The notes under the pieces: model-generated
The model's database searches: none
Seen by the model: the letters and a program-made list of their open reading frames with translations, nothing else
What the model was told of the DNA's origin: nothing
In this document: piece after piece, positions 22,801 through 29,072 of the stretch
How positions within the stretch are numbered: position 1 is the stretch's first letter
How the letters are laid out: every line of letters starts with the position of its first letter
Source of the DNA: a virus
IMG/VR virus record: IMGVR_UViG_3300027782_000124
Span: 1-50,203 of that record
DNA: 50,203 nucleotides
Reading direction: 5' to 3' (one strand)
Program-made: the position numbers and the translations under genes

Positions 22801-23785
22801 ATTGAGACCAACACAGATCACAGCAGATGGTATGTCTCTATCAGCCGCAGATACTCTTACTGCAATCACATTTAACAATGCTGAAGGAATGAATCAAAGA
22901 AGAGAAGTGTTTGCTGGTGTAACATCTGGAGAATTCTATTTACAGAACACACCACTTAACAGTGATTATGTGTTTGTATGGCTAAATGGAGATTCTTTAA
23001 CAGCAGGATACAATTTCCTTTTAAACGGAAACAAAATAACCATAGGTGGTTTAACATTATCACCCACAGATAAAATAGACATAATGTATTTTGCTGTGGA
23101 GAGTGCCACCAACGCCACAGGATTCCGCATATTCAAAGATATGTTGAACAGAACCTTCTTTAAAAGAATCAGTGCTGACAATACCACAACATTGGCCGCA
23201 GCACTGGCAGAAGATGCTACCTCGATCACAGTGGCAGATGGCAGTGTATTAGCATCTCCTCCGGGAGGTTCGGTGCCAGGAGTTATATTCATAGACAAAG
23301 AAAGAATTGAATATTTTATTAAATCAGGTGATACTCTGTCTCAATTGAGAAGAGGCACATTAGGAACAGGTATAAGAACACATGCGGCAGGAACTCAAAT
23401 AGTGGACGCTTCAGGTTCTCAAACTGTGCCCTACGCAGAAACAATTTACACAAAAACATCCATGGGAGATGGTAGCACCAATATGTTCCCTACCACAATT
23501 GCAGCAGCAACACCACATGAATTAGATGTGTTTGTGGGAGGCCGAAGATTGCCGTACATGAGCGAAGATGGCAGCACAACAAATTACACAGTAGATGGAA
23601 GCACCTCGGGCGTGGTTCTTTCTAACATTCCTGAAACAGATGTGCAGGTGAAAATTGTGCAAAAACGTGGTAGAGTGTGGTATACAGCAGGATCTGGTAC
23701 TGCAGCCAACGGTAAAGGACTGCAAAAATCAACAACTAACCAAGCTAAATTCATAGCAGGAGAACCAACAAATGCACCCGAATAA
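10850..23785 (+). CDS. Giant virion structural protein (4311 aa), probable baseplate/peripheral protein
   Basis: This single open frame is about a quarter of the window, with no internal stop. The position directly after gp6 is where marine T4-like phages carry very long structural proteins, perhaps in place of gp7. Visible modules are as follows. Residues 204-295 are cupredoxin-like, with candidate copper ligands H222, C275, H278 and M281. Two short W-x-x-x-x-x-Y-x-x-x-D/N-x-V segments lie near 1671-1710 and 3412-3440 and resemble small carbohydrate-binding folds. Residues 2104-2546 are FG-GAP repeats (ISAPG, VAGAPYA, FVGAPGYNN, ISSPGADN, VGAPGDS), forming a probable beta-propeller. About 3525-4260 are repeated GDGS(T)xxF modules with a VYVNG strand. 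Conserved blocks such as LPAFYRTDTNHRFLSSTLDQ (N-terminus), HPWEMLGY near 1155 and KPFHTKIREYKLGYTG near 3150 resemble other marine phage structural proteins. A role in host contact is inferred. Confidence 0.7.
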   Translation: MADSPINTKTNYEEITDENGVILRRSIAHLPAFYRTDTNHRFLSSTLDQLIQPGSLTRLDGYIGRTYAYTRNNTDKYIISSSEDRNNYQLEPTVTYTDKDTSSINPEDQVKFTATYDDYINQIKFFGGNVENHDRLNREELYSWNPAIDFDKLINYREYYWLPEGPNSILVTNNGPNSVTEIKVDHVGQTAYIFSTHEENNNPTMTLYRGNTYKFILDAPGHPFYIMTEPFKTGLAEDDTTSVIYTSGITGNGTEKGTLIFTVPSDAPKILYYQCGNHQAMHGILTIKTISTTTNIDVLHEIVGTKNYTLSTGTKLSNGMKLKFVKNVVDSAYSEKEFYVEGVGDSITLTDTATLITPESYATETTELYDTIVYDTRPYAISFYRPETPDYITIKRDSLDGNAWSRYNRWFHRSVIEATAEAIGGYTPNLLESDRAKRPIIEFDSGLGLYDHGTTVKKSVALVDTVTTDAFSDIVKKTGYIIDGIPVANGMRILLTNDRDPLVNNKIYKVSFVTIVGESVTTLQLTPDNEVTPLDGETVFVELGVENQGKTFYYSAVEGTWITGQLKTKLNQQPLFNLYDDNLVPLHEPATYPNSTFHGSTVFSYKISDSAPTDTVLGLKVKYSTINNVGNMLFSTDISSGSFSYKSGEQFISKNFATAQVAYNKKNGTKEFKTSWIKRKEQSKQRVIKTFLVTADELRRFPIDVYANSASLNDLEITVDVNHHTQNLDIDYELVNGATNKYVKFTYDLAVDDLVKIQCYSSVNKIKGKGLYQIPENLSINPFNEQISEFTFGQVLNHVHDINEKNTDLVGDTPGNSNLRDLPDVRLQGGTILQHSAPLAQGIFCLIDQNSNAISAIEYCNLEYQKFKENFLTYSTNSSYEGTIADKVDSVIKNIASDRDNSFPFFYEDMIGYGEKATVRNYTVQDSSETQYAIDSQFNTTKTSNRAVYVYLNDTQLIQGYDYTFSDIDDSVNIITDLSEGDEIIIKDYDNTAGSFVPPTPTKLGIYPKFKPEKIIDNTYLTPTEIIVGHDGSKTVAYGDYRDDFLLELEKRIYNNCKTSYDPTLLSENEVKPSAFINGEYTLAEINNILSYDFYSWAGRNGIDYQNNNNYDESDAFTFNYSSNKDVLNEEYLPGHWRGIYNYFYDTDRPHTHPWEMLGYSEKPTWWEDTYGPGPYSSGNELLWNDLAAGFDHGTNETIERYIRSDLLNYLPVDENGNLLSPIEIGLIDQYNQQGTNKTWKFGDHSPAETAWRRSSQYPFSVIKLLALTRPAKFFGLFLDNSRLSNNLAGNVIDKDTGVAQSLKEAKYHLEIVTDSATGAETRYTTAGFQPFIVNHLIKNNLDPAVFFYDKMKNLNVQLAYKLGGFTDKQNLKVLTDSVSPGSTAGSQFIPDENYKILFRSSNPIKTFEYSGVLIELNSSTKNDGSTLEGGYKVIGYNTIKPYFKIFEPFKNSSNYAIEAGNARAIVYKDWKKIEKIITYGTVFKDIQSVIDFLIGYGKYLESQGFVFDRFSNELQETTNWEMSAKEFLYWTRQGWAPGSAITLSPAAEGFSLKTVDSVVGRLQNLQGEYTVLDSSGKTIDSQLISTKRVGTIFEMVSKNLEIGIYNVTMNAIQKEHILLFDNITVFSDIIFQLATGFRQQRLKLIGWKTGDWNGDYYSPGFIFDEAKINIWTANTDYQIGNTVEYNAKFYVAKVNHNSGNTFNAEYWQNKNNKPAAQLIPNFDYKISQFNDFYNLESNNFDEGQQKLAQHLIGYQSRDYLENLFVNDVSQYKFYQGFIREKGTQNAIDKLLKAKFLDENINLSIYPDWMIKTGEFGNVEGRNAVQIRMSNDTFTNNVQSIELIDNPVDEISWTKSVTVLKEELYQRPLEYTAAETFLKYDYTEEGVDRDTVQKFKTAGYPRLSDVQHTAFNEEELLNLDINQVEKDELVWIAKKTNHEWDVRRLTFTGLKIISISAINNVGRILINLSRVHSLSTGDYIAISNSQFSNLNGVYKIFSTPSNTSFIISFTQINTITRSGISVDGSTQDSYGNVYNFISVRLDSMDNVNDLISYNDYREKDEPNKIPGDKVFADNLGNKWKIYEKTNPYENTLLPSPDSDNNQEFGYKIVSRNDGKFLAISAPGMEQGTIHFFYRAENSPVVPFNIVSSATMTDNNDNTSRLGESLAISTDENLIVAGAPYANTISPDGSTRHENAGLIKTYIWNNATKNYDSLNSIIPPSDDSSLLMNLNFGWSVAASEPTLNSTKNTAPKYLFVGAPGYNNNSGIVYVYAWAIGEDGSTYGGWTQDSSIQSNDSGTGKRFGHRIAANDNGDILAISSISTGTAGKVEIFTSNHQYNDGSTTLTFVHRQTLYGTSVDGSSLNTNFGESIAMSKDGETLIISSPGADNVEQDDAGAVYYYKWNADASTNTYTLQQTILAPESDTNMRFGSSISINQEANRLVIGAEKFSNKRIIRFDNGATTFDLQDTHIVDLNIGSGGVFTATKYNTKFVIDQKLVTSRVSTNDNFGKGVCVIDTTVLVGAPGDSILQNDGSTVGIDNGTVTVFDLKIPNKYAWQEQVTEEELIDKDNIESAFIFDTAKNQITDYLDYYDPVKGRILGIADREINYKTEWDPAVYNIGISGKTISANTAWGEEHVGEVWWNMSQVRWLWYEQNGQEYKTKNWGKLFPGSTVEIYEWIESTYLPSEWQLRADTVDGLSKRISGTPLHPNNTVLTVKQKYDSRANGFVNYYYYWIKNSVFLPPENKTVTIRKNTTAYIANIITNPLASGIKYFTISEKNSIITFNVKDSLVNGNTVLNVTYRKNKNESDIHAVWKIFKEGDKDDRPNERTEKKWWDSLIGKDDLGNEVPDITLPLNQRYGNNIRPRQSWYVDRFAALKQIIDYSNIILKKNQLANNINYINLNSADPEPTQSSGEWDIIVDTYSDLTYVNTRDISGTLNALVRADEENSNGYWAIYNWSGTEWNRFKVQTYKTNNYYSLIDWYVDGVDSNVLIDKQLTYQYELDTLTDIELEKYVKVLTADTGGWKIFQKTSDGFKNVATQNGTIQLSTAIYNYEINNSGFEGGNTFDNGFFDQQPSIETKKILTALRDDIFVGDLKIEYNNIFFIGLRRVLEEQLYVDWLFKTSFINVTNSLRPLDQRKTYKVGTDDYVESYINEVKPFHTKIREYKLGYTGLDNEDGIYTDFDLPAFYDGTKIRNVNTTTDIAVMSTYPYRFWKDNYKKYVSSITVTNGGSGYITEPTVKLVGGTTTTVGPFAALGRSNRGTTSGQSGYFYPLYTAAADAELADSQAGGSGISELFTFDEYEDVEFYMPLTGQNTSISDRPADYTIYTLSDTTQATAKAIIKNGSVSKIIVLTSGSNYTATPRVVLIGGGTNRITPTDTARAYANLQNDLVRDISTTIKFDRVKSTATVLEWTANTTYAYNDLIRHDTQFYKVLVGFTSTENFDDGLDNLQKLRGDEPYITAAERTLGLYAPEAGMPGNELSQLMTGVDYGGVMVTGLAFNSSQGWDRSLWYESPWDNYGLSRVKTFYGDGSSVNFTFSTAPLATDVYTVYVNGIRQISLVFRGDGSTKTFTVVPEDSSVVGNGDKIEFIPFDDDGVLTPTDDRTLDTLISGGLFGSAVGISPNDIILEGDGFVTPETSYAPEENVPGSMFDTVDIKVYTSPESGVPFIINKNYIGDGNTRVFSIGQTPGTQASVIVTQDGVTLQSEDVGDSSNATHIVDIKNQTITFFAHVVPPVGSKISIKSFSISGSNYMVLDTFTGDGSTASFTTSARESFQLDSAASQLYVTVDGVPATYGFNSNSYPNSYVFAYNYNVNGKLITVNFLSPDGSSYQSVPNGKSIQIAAFNQASVSGRAYAEIRSQQISYDGSTNRYTLTYPPGAIGPFSGLTLLELNGKILRGPDNTYYAGDGSTTSYNLGTDPANTVTTADQVEVYVNGSKKYLFTDYTVNTGTQKVEFASAPSALDVIAVSVLLDNHYYNEGLDVILRPTQITADGMSLSAADTLTAITFNNAEGMNQRREVFAGVTSGEFYLQNTPLNSDYVFVWLNGDSLTAGYNFLLNGNKITIGGLTLSPTDKIDIMYFAVESATNATGFRIFKDMLNRTFFKRISADNTTTLAAALAEDATSITVADGSVLASPPGGSVPGVIFIDKERIEYFIKSGDTLSQLRRGTLGTGIRTHAAGTQIVDASGSQTVPYAETIYTKTSMGDGSTNMFPTTIAAATPHELDVFVGGRRLPYMSEDGSTTNYTVDGSTSGVVLSNIPETDVQVKIVQKRGRVWYTAGSGTAANGKGLQKSTTNQAKFIAGEPTNAPE

Positions 23786-24452
23786 ATACAACGCAATGAC
23801 AGAACCAACAAATAACGAAAACATGAAAAAAGAAGAAAAGAAGCCCCAGGACAATAGCGGTATCAAAGTTGAGGGTCATATCAAGATATGGGATCCTGCC
23901 ACAGGAGAAGTTATTGTGGACAAAAGAAATGCAATACATTATGAGAACATGAGTATAGCACTTGCCAACAGTCTTGCAAACAAAAGCACAGGATTTATAC
24001 ATGAGATGGCATTCGGCAATGGAGGAACATCTGTAGACCCCACAGGAATTATAACCTACCTAACACCAAATACCACAGGAACAAATGCTACATTATATAA
24101 TAAAACTTATTATAAAGTAGTAGATGACAACTCAGCATCTAACAAAGACACCACTAGAAACAAAATGGAAGTTAGACACACAGCTGGTAACAAATACACA
24201 GACATTGTAGTTACTTGCACATTAGACTACGGTGAACCCACAGGACAAGAGGCCTTTGATAACACAACTAATTTTAATGATGATTATGTATTTGATGAAT
24301 TAGGTTTAGTATCATGGGAAGGTACAGAAGATGGCGACAGCAATAAATTGATAACACATGTAATATTCCATCCTGTGCAAAAAAGTTTAAACAGATTAAT
24401 ACAAATTGATTATACATTAAGGATACAATCATTAACAACATTTACGGAATAA
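23772..24452 (+). CDS. Virion structural protein, unknown role
   Basis: This 226-residue protein has a hydrophilic Lys/Glu/Asn-rich N-terminus (residues 1-30) and a compact globular part: GHIKIWDPATGEVIVDKRNA, IHYENMSIALANSLANKS, MAFGNGGTSVDPTGIITYL, and a C-terminal FHPVQKSLNRLIQIDYTLRI. I recall this pattern from unassigned baseplate or tail proteins of cyanophages and pelagiphages. The start at 23772 overlaps the end of the giant gene by 14 bases and is preceded by AGGAG at 23758-23762 with a 9-base spacer. Later ATG codons at 23796 and 23823 lack such a site. It sits between the giant protein and a fibre gene, consistent with a tail location. Confidence 0.6.
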   Translation: MHPNKYNAMTEPTNNENMKKEEKKPQDNSGIKVEGHIKIWDPATGEVIVDKRNAIHYENMSIALANSLANKSTGFIHEMAFGNGGTSVDPTGIITYLTPNTTGTNATLYNKTYYKVVDDNSASNKDTTRNKMEVRHTAGNKYTDIVVTCTLDYGEPTGQEAFDNTTNFNDDYVFDELGLVSWEGTEDGDSNKLITHVIFHPVQKSLNRLIQIDYTLRIQSLTTFTE

Positions 24453-24457
24453 TATAA

Positions 24458-25684
24458 ATGCCATACACTGTTAATAAAACTAATCCCGCAGCATCTCCCA
24501 ATCAATACATTGTACAAGATTCCATTCTTAACACACAAACCGATGTGTCGTTTGTAGGAAAAGGTTATGCAGGATATGGAGAAGTCATAGCAGAAAATTT
24601 TTTAAATCTATTAGAAAATTTTTCTAATACCACAGCTCCTACAAAACCCATTAAAGGACAGCTTTGGTATGATGAATCAAGTAATAGATTAAAAGTTTAC
24701 ACAGGAACATCATTTCAGCCATCGAGCGGAGTTAGCTATACCAGTGTAACACCAGGTGGTTTAATTGCTGGAGATTTATGGATTGATTCCAACACTCAAC
24801 AATTATATTTTAATAATGGTGCTAACAACGTATTAGTAGGTCCTCCAGCAACATCGGAAGATGGAGCCCAAAATGGTTTTATTTTTGAAACCATAGCAGA
24901 CGCCACCGATGTCAATCAAAACATAACTTCGTGGTATAATGATGGAAGTAGAATAGCAATAATCAGTGAAGATTCATTTACTCCTAAAATAGGTATAATA
25001 GGATTTACAAATATTACAAAAGGTATAACTCTTTCAACAGCCATAGCTGGTTTAAAATTTGCCGGAACAGCGACAGACGCAGATAAATTAGGAGGAATTT
25101 CAGCTACTGATTTTTTAAAAGCAGACATAGACGAAACCACCACAGGAACATTTAGTGTAGTCAATGATTCAGGTATAACAGTAGGAATTGATAGTGATTT
25201 AAAATTGCAAGTAGATGGATCTGGAGCAGTAATACAGAATTTTGTCACAGACGGAGATATAACTTTTAAAGTTAACGACGGTGGTATTCCAGGAGTGAGT
25301 GTTATAACTATTGATGGATCAACTTCTAGAGTAGGTATAGGCACAATCAATCCAACCACAAAATTAGACGTTGCTGGAACAGTAAACGCCACAGCATTAA
25401 CAGCCACAGAAATTACAGGAGTATTACATTCTTCAGCAATCAACGTATTAACCAATGGATATATCAGTTTTGAAGGATCATCAAATGATGATTACGAAAC
25501 TGTTTTGTCAGTTGATAATCCCACAGCAGATAGAACAATAACTTTACCAAATAGATCAGGTACAGTAATAACCACGGGAGATACAGGCACAGTTACATCA
25601 TCGATGTTGGCTTCAACAGTGACTTTACAAATATTAAATTCTAGCGGTACTGTTTTAAAAACAATCTACGGTGCAGGCGTCTAA
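24458..25684 (+). CDS. Tail-fibre-like protein, paralogue 1 of 3
   Basis: This 408-residue fibre-type protein shares its N-terminal module with the genes at 31672 and 35646: a MPYTVNKT start, then VGKGYAGYGEVIAENFLNLL, PIKGQLWYDESSNRLKVYTG and GDLWIDSNTQQLYF. The N-terminus is probably the virion-attachment domain. The middle has shared blocks ATDFLKADIDETTTGTF and VNDGG, and a VGIGTINPTTKLDVAG segment typical of fibre shafts. The C-terminus, LPNRSGTVITTGDTGTVTS and beyond, is a common short ending of marine phage fibres. It lacks the long C-terminal domains of its paralogues. It is read from the same strand as the baseplate genes, with a small hairpin after its stop. Confidence 0.65.
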   Translation: MPYTVNKTNPAASPNQYIVQDSILNTQTDVSFVGKGYAGYGEVIAENFLNLLENFSNTTAPTKPIKGQLWYDESSNRLKVYTGTSFQPSSGVSYTSVTPGGLIAGDLWIDSNTQQLYFNNGANNVLVGPPATSEDGAQNGFIFETIADATDVNQNITSWYNDGSRIAIISEDSFTPKIGIIGFTNITKGITLSTAIAGLKFAGTATDADKLGGISATDFLKADIDETTTGTFSVVNDSGITVGIDSDLKLQVDGSGAVIQNFVTDGDITFKVNDGGIPGVSVITIDGSTSRVGIGTINPTTKLDVAGTVNATALTATEITGVLHSSAINVLTNGYISFEGSSNDDYETVLSVDNPTADRTITLPNRSGTVITTGDTGTVTSSMLASTVTLQILNSSGTVLKTIYGAGV

Positions 25685-25687
25685 TAC

Positions 25688-25707
25688 ACAATGAAAATCA
25701 TTGTTTT
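25688..25707 (+). terminator. Weak hairpin followed by T run
   Basis: Just after the fibre paralogue 1 stop, ACAATGA and TCATTGT form a perfect 7-base stem around an AAA loop, and the 3' arm runs into TTTT. The stem is AT-rich, so it would be a weak intrinsic terminator or attenuator. The next gene starts 50 bases later. Confidence 0.4.
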
Positions 25708-25756
25708 AATTGACATTGTTTCCAAACACATTTATAATATAACAAAAGTATAAAAT

Positions 25757-26740
25757 ATGGCAGTTCGTAAACCACTATATTATGACAGCGGAAATCTTAG
25801 AGAGATGTCTGACGCACAGATCGCACAGATCAAAGCCAGAATGTTTTGGTTATATGTGCAAAATCCATCGGTAGAACTATCAGTGGTATCGTCTGGCGGC
25901 AGTCTAGGAGCAATCAACGATACAAGACTACAAGCTGGAGCAGCAAATATCAGTGTGTCGGCAACTCCTACGGAGACCGAAACAGAGGAACCATCGATTG
26001 TCACAGTATCTAATTCTAAAATTAATCAAACAGTTGCCTCAGATATTGAACCAGGCACTGTAAATTTTATCACATTTCCTGTTTATTACACAGCAGATGG
26101 CAATGTAAAATCAATGACATTACAAGACATGTATGATACATTCGCATATGATGTTTTTAATGGTGGATGGATAACATCTGATGGATCAACAGTATTCTCA
26201 GAATCATTAATAGGTGGAGGAGTTGTTTACACAGTCTCTAGTTCAAGTAGTATAACAGATTACACTGTGGTGCCAGGGCCAGATGGTAGCACCATAGTTC
26301 CAATATATTCGGACACCAGAGCAGACCCAACACAATATTCTGCTGGAGGTATAACAGAAACACAAGATCAACCAATAACTATACAAAATTATTATTTGCA
26401 CAAAAGAGATTCTATTTCTACAGCATACACGGTACCAGTTAGACTTACTGCATTAACTAATATAGAAACACCCACAACTACAGTAATGGATACTGTGCTT
26501 TCTTCGGTGGTACGATATCTAGCACAAAATGAGACTAGTTACAAAATAAGATATGCATGGGGTATAAATGGCAGCGGCACAGGCAATGTTTGCGGTTCTG
26601 CAATGACCGATAGTCGATTAGACGGAACAGGAAATTATCAAACTCTTTTTGTGGGAGCAGATGATTACAGGGCACAAGAGTTTCCGGATGGATCAGCACA
26701 AGTGATCAATGTTTACACATTAAAAGTAAGAGCAGAATAA
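25757..26740 (+). CDS. Virion structural protein, unknown role
   Basis: This 327-residue protein begins MAVRKPLYYDSGNLREMSD, with ELSVVSSGGSLGAINDTR and LQAGAA following by residue 62. I recall this start from structural proteins of T4-like cyanophages and pelagiphages that lie near the fibre and wedge genes. The middle part (residues 95-180) has TVNFITFPVYYTADGNVKSM and FNGGWITSDGST, and a short GPDGSTIVPIYSDTRADPTQ. No catalytic motif is seen. It follows a 72-base gap with a possible terminator and overlaps the next gene by one base (TAATG). A tail or fibre-connector role is inferred from context. Confidence 0.55.
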   Translation: MAVRKPLYYDSGNLREMSDAQIAQIKARMFWLYVQNPSVELSVVSSGGSLGAINDTRLQAGAANISVSATPTETETEEPSIVTVSNSKINQTVASDIEPGTVNFITFPVYYTADGNVKSMTLQDMYDTFAYDVFNGGWITSDGSTVFSESLIGGGVVYTVSSSSSITDYTVVPGPDGSTIVPIYSDTRADPTQYSAGGITETQDQPITIQNYYLHKRDSISTAYTVPVRLTALTNIETPTTTVMDTVLSSVVRYLAQNETSYKIRYAWGINGSGTGNVCGSAMTDSRLDGTGNYQTLFVGADDYRAQEFPDGSAQVINVYTLKVRAE

Positions 26741-27228
26741 TGATATTAAAAAATGGAAAATTTATCAACGCTGTCTTCGCTAGTAGTAAGAAAGATTTAA
26801 TACTAGCTATTTGGTATGATGAATTGTCTAAACAACATCATGAAATTGCTATAACAACAGATCTACATAATAAAATGTATGTAAAACTTTTAGAAACTTT
26901 TACTACAGATGAGATTTCTACAATGACTGATCAAAAACGCAAACATGCAGCAAAAAGTTGGGAATTAATAGTTAAAGATGTTGCTGAAAAATATGGTTTG
27001 ATATACGACCCCACAGCAACCAATCCTCAAGACAAACTCGTTATTGATCATTTATTCAATCCTCCAGAAGGAGAAGCAGGCATGGAGTTGTTATTCAATA
27101 CTAAACTAAAAATATTTGATCTATCAGCAGTAACTCAATCCACTAACACAGAGTTAAAGAAAAAACTCAGAGAAGCAAAAACTCCTTTAGAATCTCTGTA
27201 TATTGCTGGAAAATTTCTATACGAATAG
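26740..27228 (+). CDS. Conserved-looking hypothetical protein
   Basis: I do not recognise this 162-residue protein. It is hydrophilic with mixed alpha/beta character, has no signal peptide or membrane segment, and contains no clear motif apart from a Lys-rich helix (NTELKKKLREAKTPLESLY) near the C-terminus. It is translationally coupled to the upstream structural gene (TAATG overlap) and so is probably expressed late with it. Its last 12 bases overlap the end of the convergent minus-strand glycosyltransferase-like gene, which leaves no room for a terminator between them. Confidence 0.6.
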   Translation: MILKNGKFINAVFASSKKDLILAIWYDELSKQHHEIAITTDLHNKMYVKLLETFTTDEISTMTDQKRKHAAKSWELIVKDVAEKYGLIYDPTATNPQDKLVIDHLFNPPEGEAGMELLFNTKLKIFDLSAVTQSTNTELKKKLREAKTPLESLYIAGKFLYE

Positions 27229-27915
27229 ATTATATTTTGCCCAATCATGCGGATGATTATCCATGTGGGTAAAATGAATAAATTTAATTTCAGGATAAAA
27301 TTCATTTCCCAAGAACATATAAGGATTACCAGTAACTTCTTGATAACGACGATTTAACATTGTTAAAGTGTGTCGAGCAAACGGTCTTTCTCGAGCTTCC
27401 ATCCTACAAAACCATGCTTTGGGCAGTGTTATGAGTTTTAATTGTTCTCTCACAGAATCTTCTATAAAATGCTGTTCTCCATTAACAGGACCAGATGTGT
27501 AGCCTTCTTCAATGTATTTTTTTTGCCAATGCTCGGGTTGGCTCATAAACTTTTCATATATGTAATGACAATCACGAGGATAGTATTTGTAGAATCCACC
27601 ATTAATGGTGAATCTTTCTTTTTCTTCACCTTTAAGATCTCTCCACCAACCAGGTGCTGCTAGAAATTCTCCAGGTTGTAGGGGATATTCAAATATTTTT
27701 TTATAATCGTTAATTAATAATATATCTATATCTATAACACAAACAGGTTCATCTTGCTCCAGTGTCATGCCATGCATTTTATTCCATTGCAGTTTAATAT
27801 TATCTGCCATGGCTTCTCTAATCCAATGAAACTCATACTCGGGCAACTTAGATTCTAAATACTTCTCATATTCAGGACCATATCTATCACCTATTCTAAC
27901 AGCTATTATCTTCAT
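27217..27915 (-). CDS. Glycosyltransferase-like protein
   Basis: This 232-residue protein is organised like a GT-A fold nucleotide-sugar transferase. It has an N-terminal MKIIAVRIGDRYGPEYEKYL strand-helix, a central CVIDIDILLINDYKKIFEY whose D-I-D would be the metal-binding DxD, and a later FTINGGFYKYYP block, similar to acceptor-site segments of GT8-like enzymes. The C-terminal stretch (FIHFTHMDNHPHDWAKY) holds several His and Asp residues, one of which may be the third metal ligand. It is the last gene of the minus-strand cassette and overlaps the methyltransferase stop by 4 bases (ATGA). It shares the N-terminal layout (I-x-V-K/R-x-G-D-x-Y) with the cassette's other glycosyltransferase-like gene at 29072. 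Donor and acceptor are unknown. Confidence 0.6.
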   Translation of the reverse strand: MKIIAVRIGDRYGPEYEKYLESKLPEYEFHWIREAMADNIKLQWNKMHGMTLEQDEPVCVIDIDILLINDYKKIFEYPLQPGEFLAAPGWWRDLKGEEKERFTINGGFYKYYPRDCHYIYEKFMSQPEHWQKKYIEEGYTSGPVNGEQHFIEDSVREQLKLITLPKAWFCRMEARERPFARHTLTMLNRRYQEVTGNPYMFLGNEFYPEIKFIHFTHMDNHPHDWAKYNLFV

Positions 27916-29072
27916 TTAATTTTTCTTATTGCTACTTGATTACTTCTAGGTAATTCTAGAACTTCTATTCTGTGCCAGTTTGTATTAATAAAAGCATCCA
28001 CAGCCGGTCTAGGAGTTAGTGTGATATCGTCGCTGATCTCATTTGTAACGTAATTTTTAAATTTCCATCCAGCAGCATCATCAATCAATATAATACCGTT
28101 GGCATTCAATAGATTAAATGATAATACCAAATCTTCCAGCACAGCAGATGCCATATGATGTCCATCGATGTAAATAAAATCAAATTTTTCTTTTTTAGAA
28201 AGTAAATCTACCAACACATTAAGAGACGTATCTTTATAAAAATGTATACTATTTTTATCTTTGCATAATGATAAATTTTCACGCCAATTCTTTTCTATTT
28301 GTTCAAAATAAGTTTCATCGATACCATATACACCAGCATCAAATGGGTCTATGGTGTGTATTTCTATATCTTTATAGTTGTCAGCTAACCATAAAGAATA
28401 CCGTCCTTCAAACGTGCCTATTTCCAATACTCTTTTAGGTGCTGCATATTTTTTAAACAGATGAATGCTGTTTTCTTTAGCTGGACCGGTCCAATCTCGA
28501 TTAAACATATATTGTTTAAATCTTTCTTTATATTCAGCCATGGTCATTTTAGGTTGTTTAAAATGTTTAATGTCTCCTCTATAATAAATGTATCTCCAAC
28601 TGTAGGCGTCTTCTGGATTTTTTCCTACTAGATATAAATTGTTATCATCATTAACCCAGCCTGGTTGTTTTGGAAACAATGGTTTGTTTATGGTTTCTCC
28701 TGGATTCCTAGATATAAAATAAAAATCGTATTTTTTTAAACCTTCTACGTCACTGTCTATTAATATATTACACGTGGTTAGATACATTTTTTTAAAAAAA
28801 GATATAGGTGTTTTTTTAGTAAACTTAGGATGAGCAAAAATTTTAGTGCAACATCTCAGTATGTTCGAGGGATATTTGCCACCATTCACAGCAGTAGCGG
28901 AGTATGCTGGTTCCTCATCAATGAGAGCACACATAAAATATTCATCGCTGCTGTCTTTTATTGCTTTTTTAGCATCTAAATTCTTTGCTAACGTTTGTAG
29001 ATATTCAAACTCTGGAAATGTTTTATCTGAGATTAAAAATCTTACACCATCTCGTTCTAATTCAAAATACAT
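27912..29072 (-). CDS. SAM-dependent methyltransferase with an extra N-terminal domain
   Basis: The C-terminal half (about residues 205-345) is a class I methyltransferase: RVLEIGTFEGRYSLWLADNY (motif I, SAM binding), IHTIDPF (motif II acidic residue), FDFIYIDGHHMASAVLEDL and ANGIILIDDAAGW. This layout matches the Methyltransf_24 group often found in sugar or surface-polymer modification. The N-terminal 180 residues form a separate domain with MCALIDEEPAYSATAV and YFISRNPGE, possibly GNAT-like, but I am not sure. I set the start at the ATG at 29072, which shares one base with the upstream stop (TAATG). A TTG four codons earlier is possible but less likely. At 386 residues it is much longer than a bare methyltransferase. 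Confidence 0.75.
   Translation of the reverse strand: MYFELERDGVRFLISDKTFPEFEYLQTLAKNLDAKKAIKDSSDEYFMCALIDEEPAYSATAVNGGKYPSNILRCCTKIFAHPKFTKKTPISFFKKMYLTTCNILIDSDVEGLKKYDFYFISRNPGETINKPLFPKQPGWVNDDNNLYLVGKNPEDAYSWRYIYYRGDIKHFKQPKMTMAEYKERFKQYMFNRDWTGPAKENSIHLFKKYAAPKRVLEIGTFEGRYSLWLADNYKDIEIHTIDPFDAGVYGIDETYFEQIEKNWRENLSLCKDKNSIHFYKDTSLNVLVDLLSKKEKFDFIYIDGHHMASAVLEDLVLSFNLLNANGIILIDDAAGWKFKNYVTNEISDDITLTPRPAVDAFINTNWHRIEVLELPRSNQVAIRKIK

Noticed and set aside
10850-23785. Possible assembly error or fused genes in the giant frame
   Set aside because: The frame is continuous without a stop or visible frameshift, its modules are in the same frame, and similarly long proteins occur at this place in marine phages.
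24453-24460. TATAAATG resembling a late promoter before fibre paralogue 1
   Set aside because: The sequence contains the start codon itself and mismatches the last base of the consensus, so a transcript starting there would not carry the ATG.
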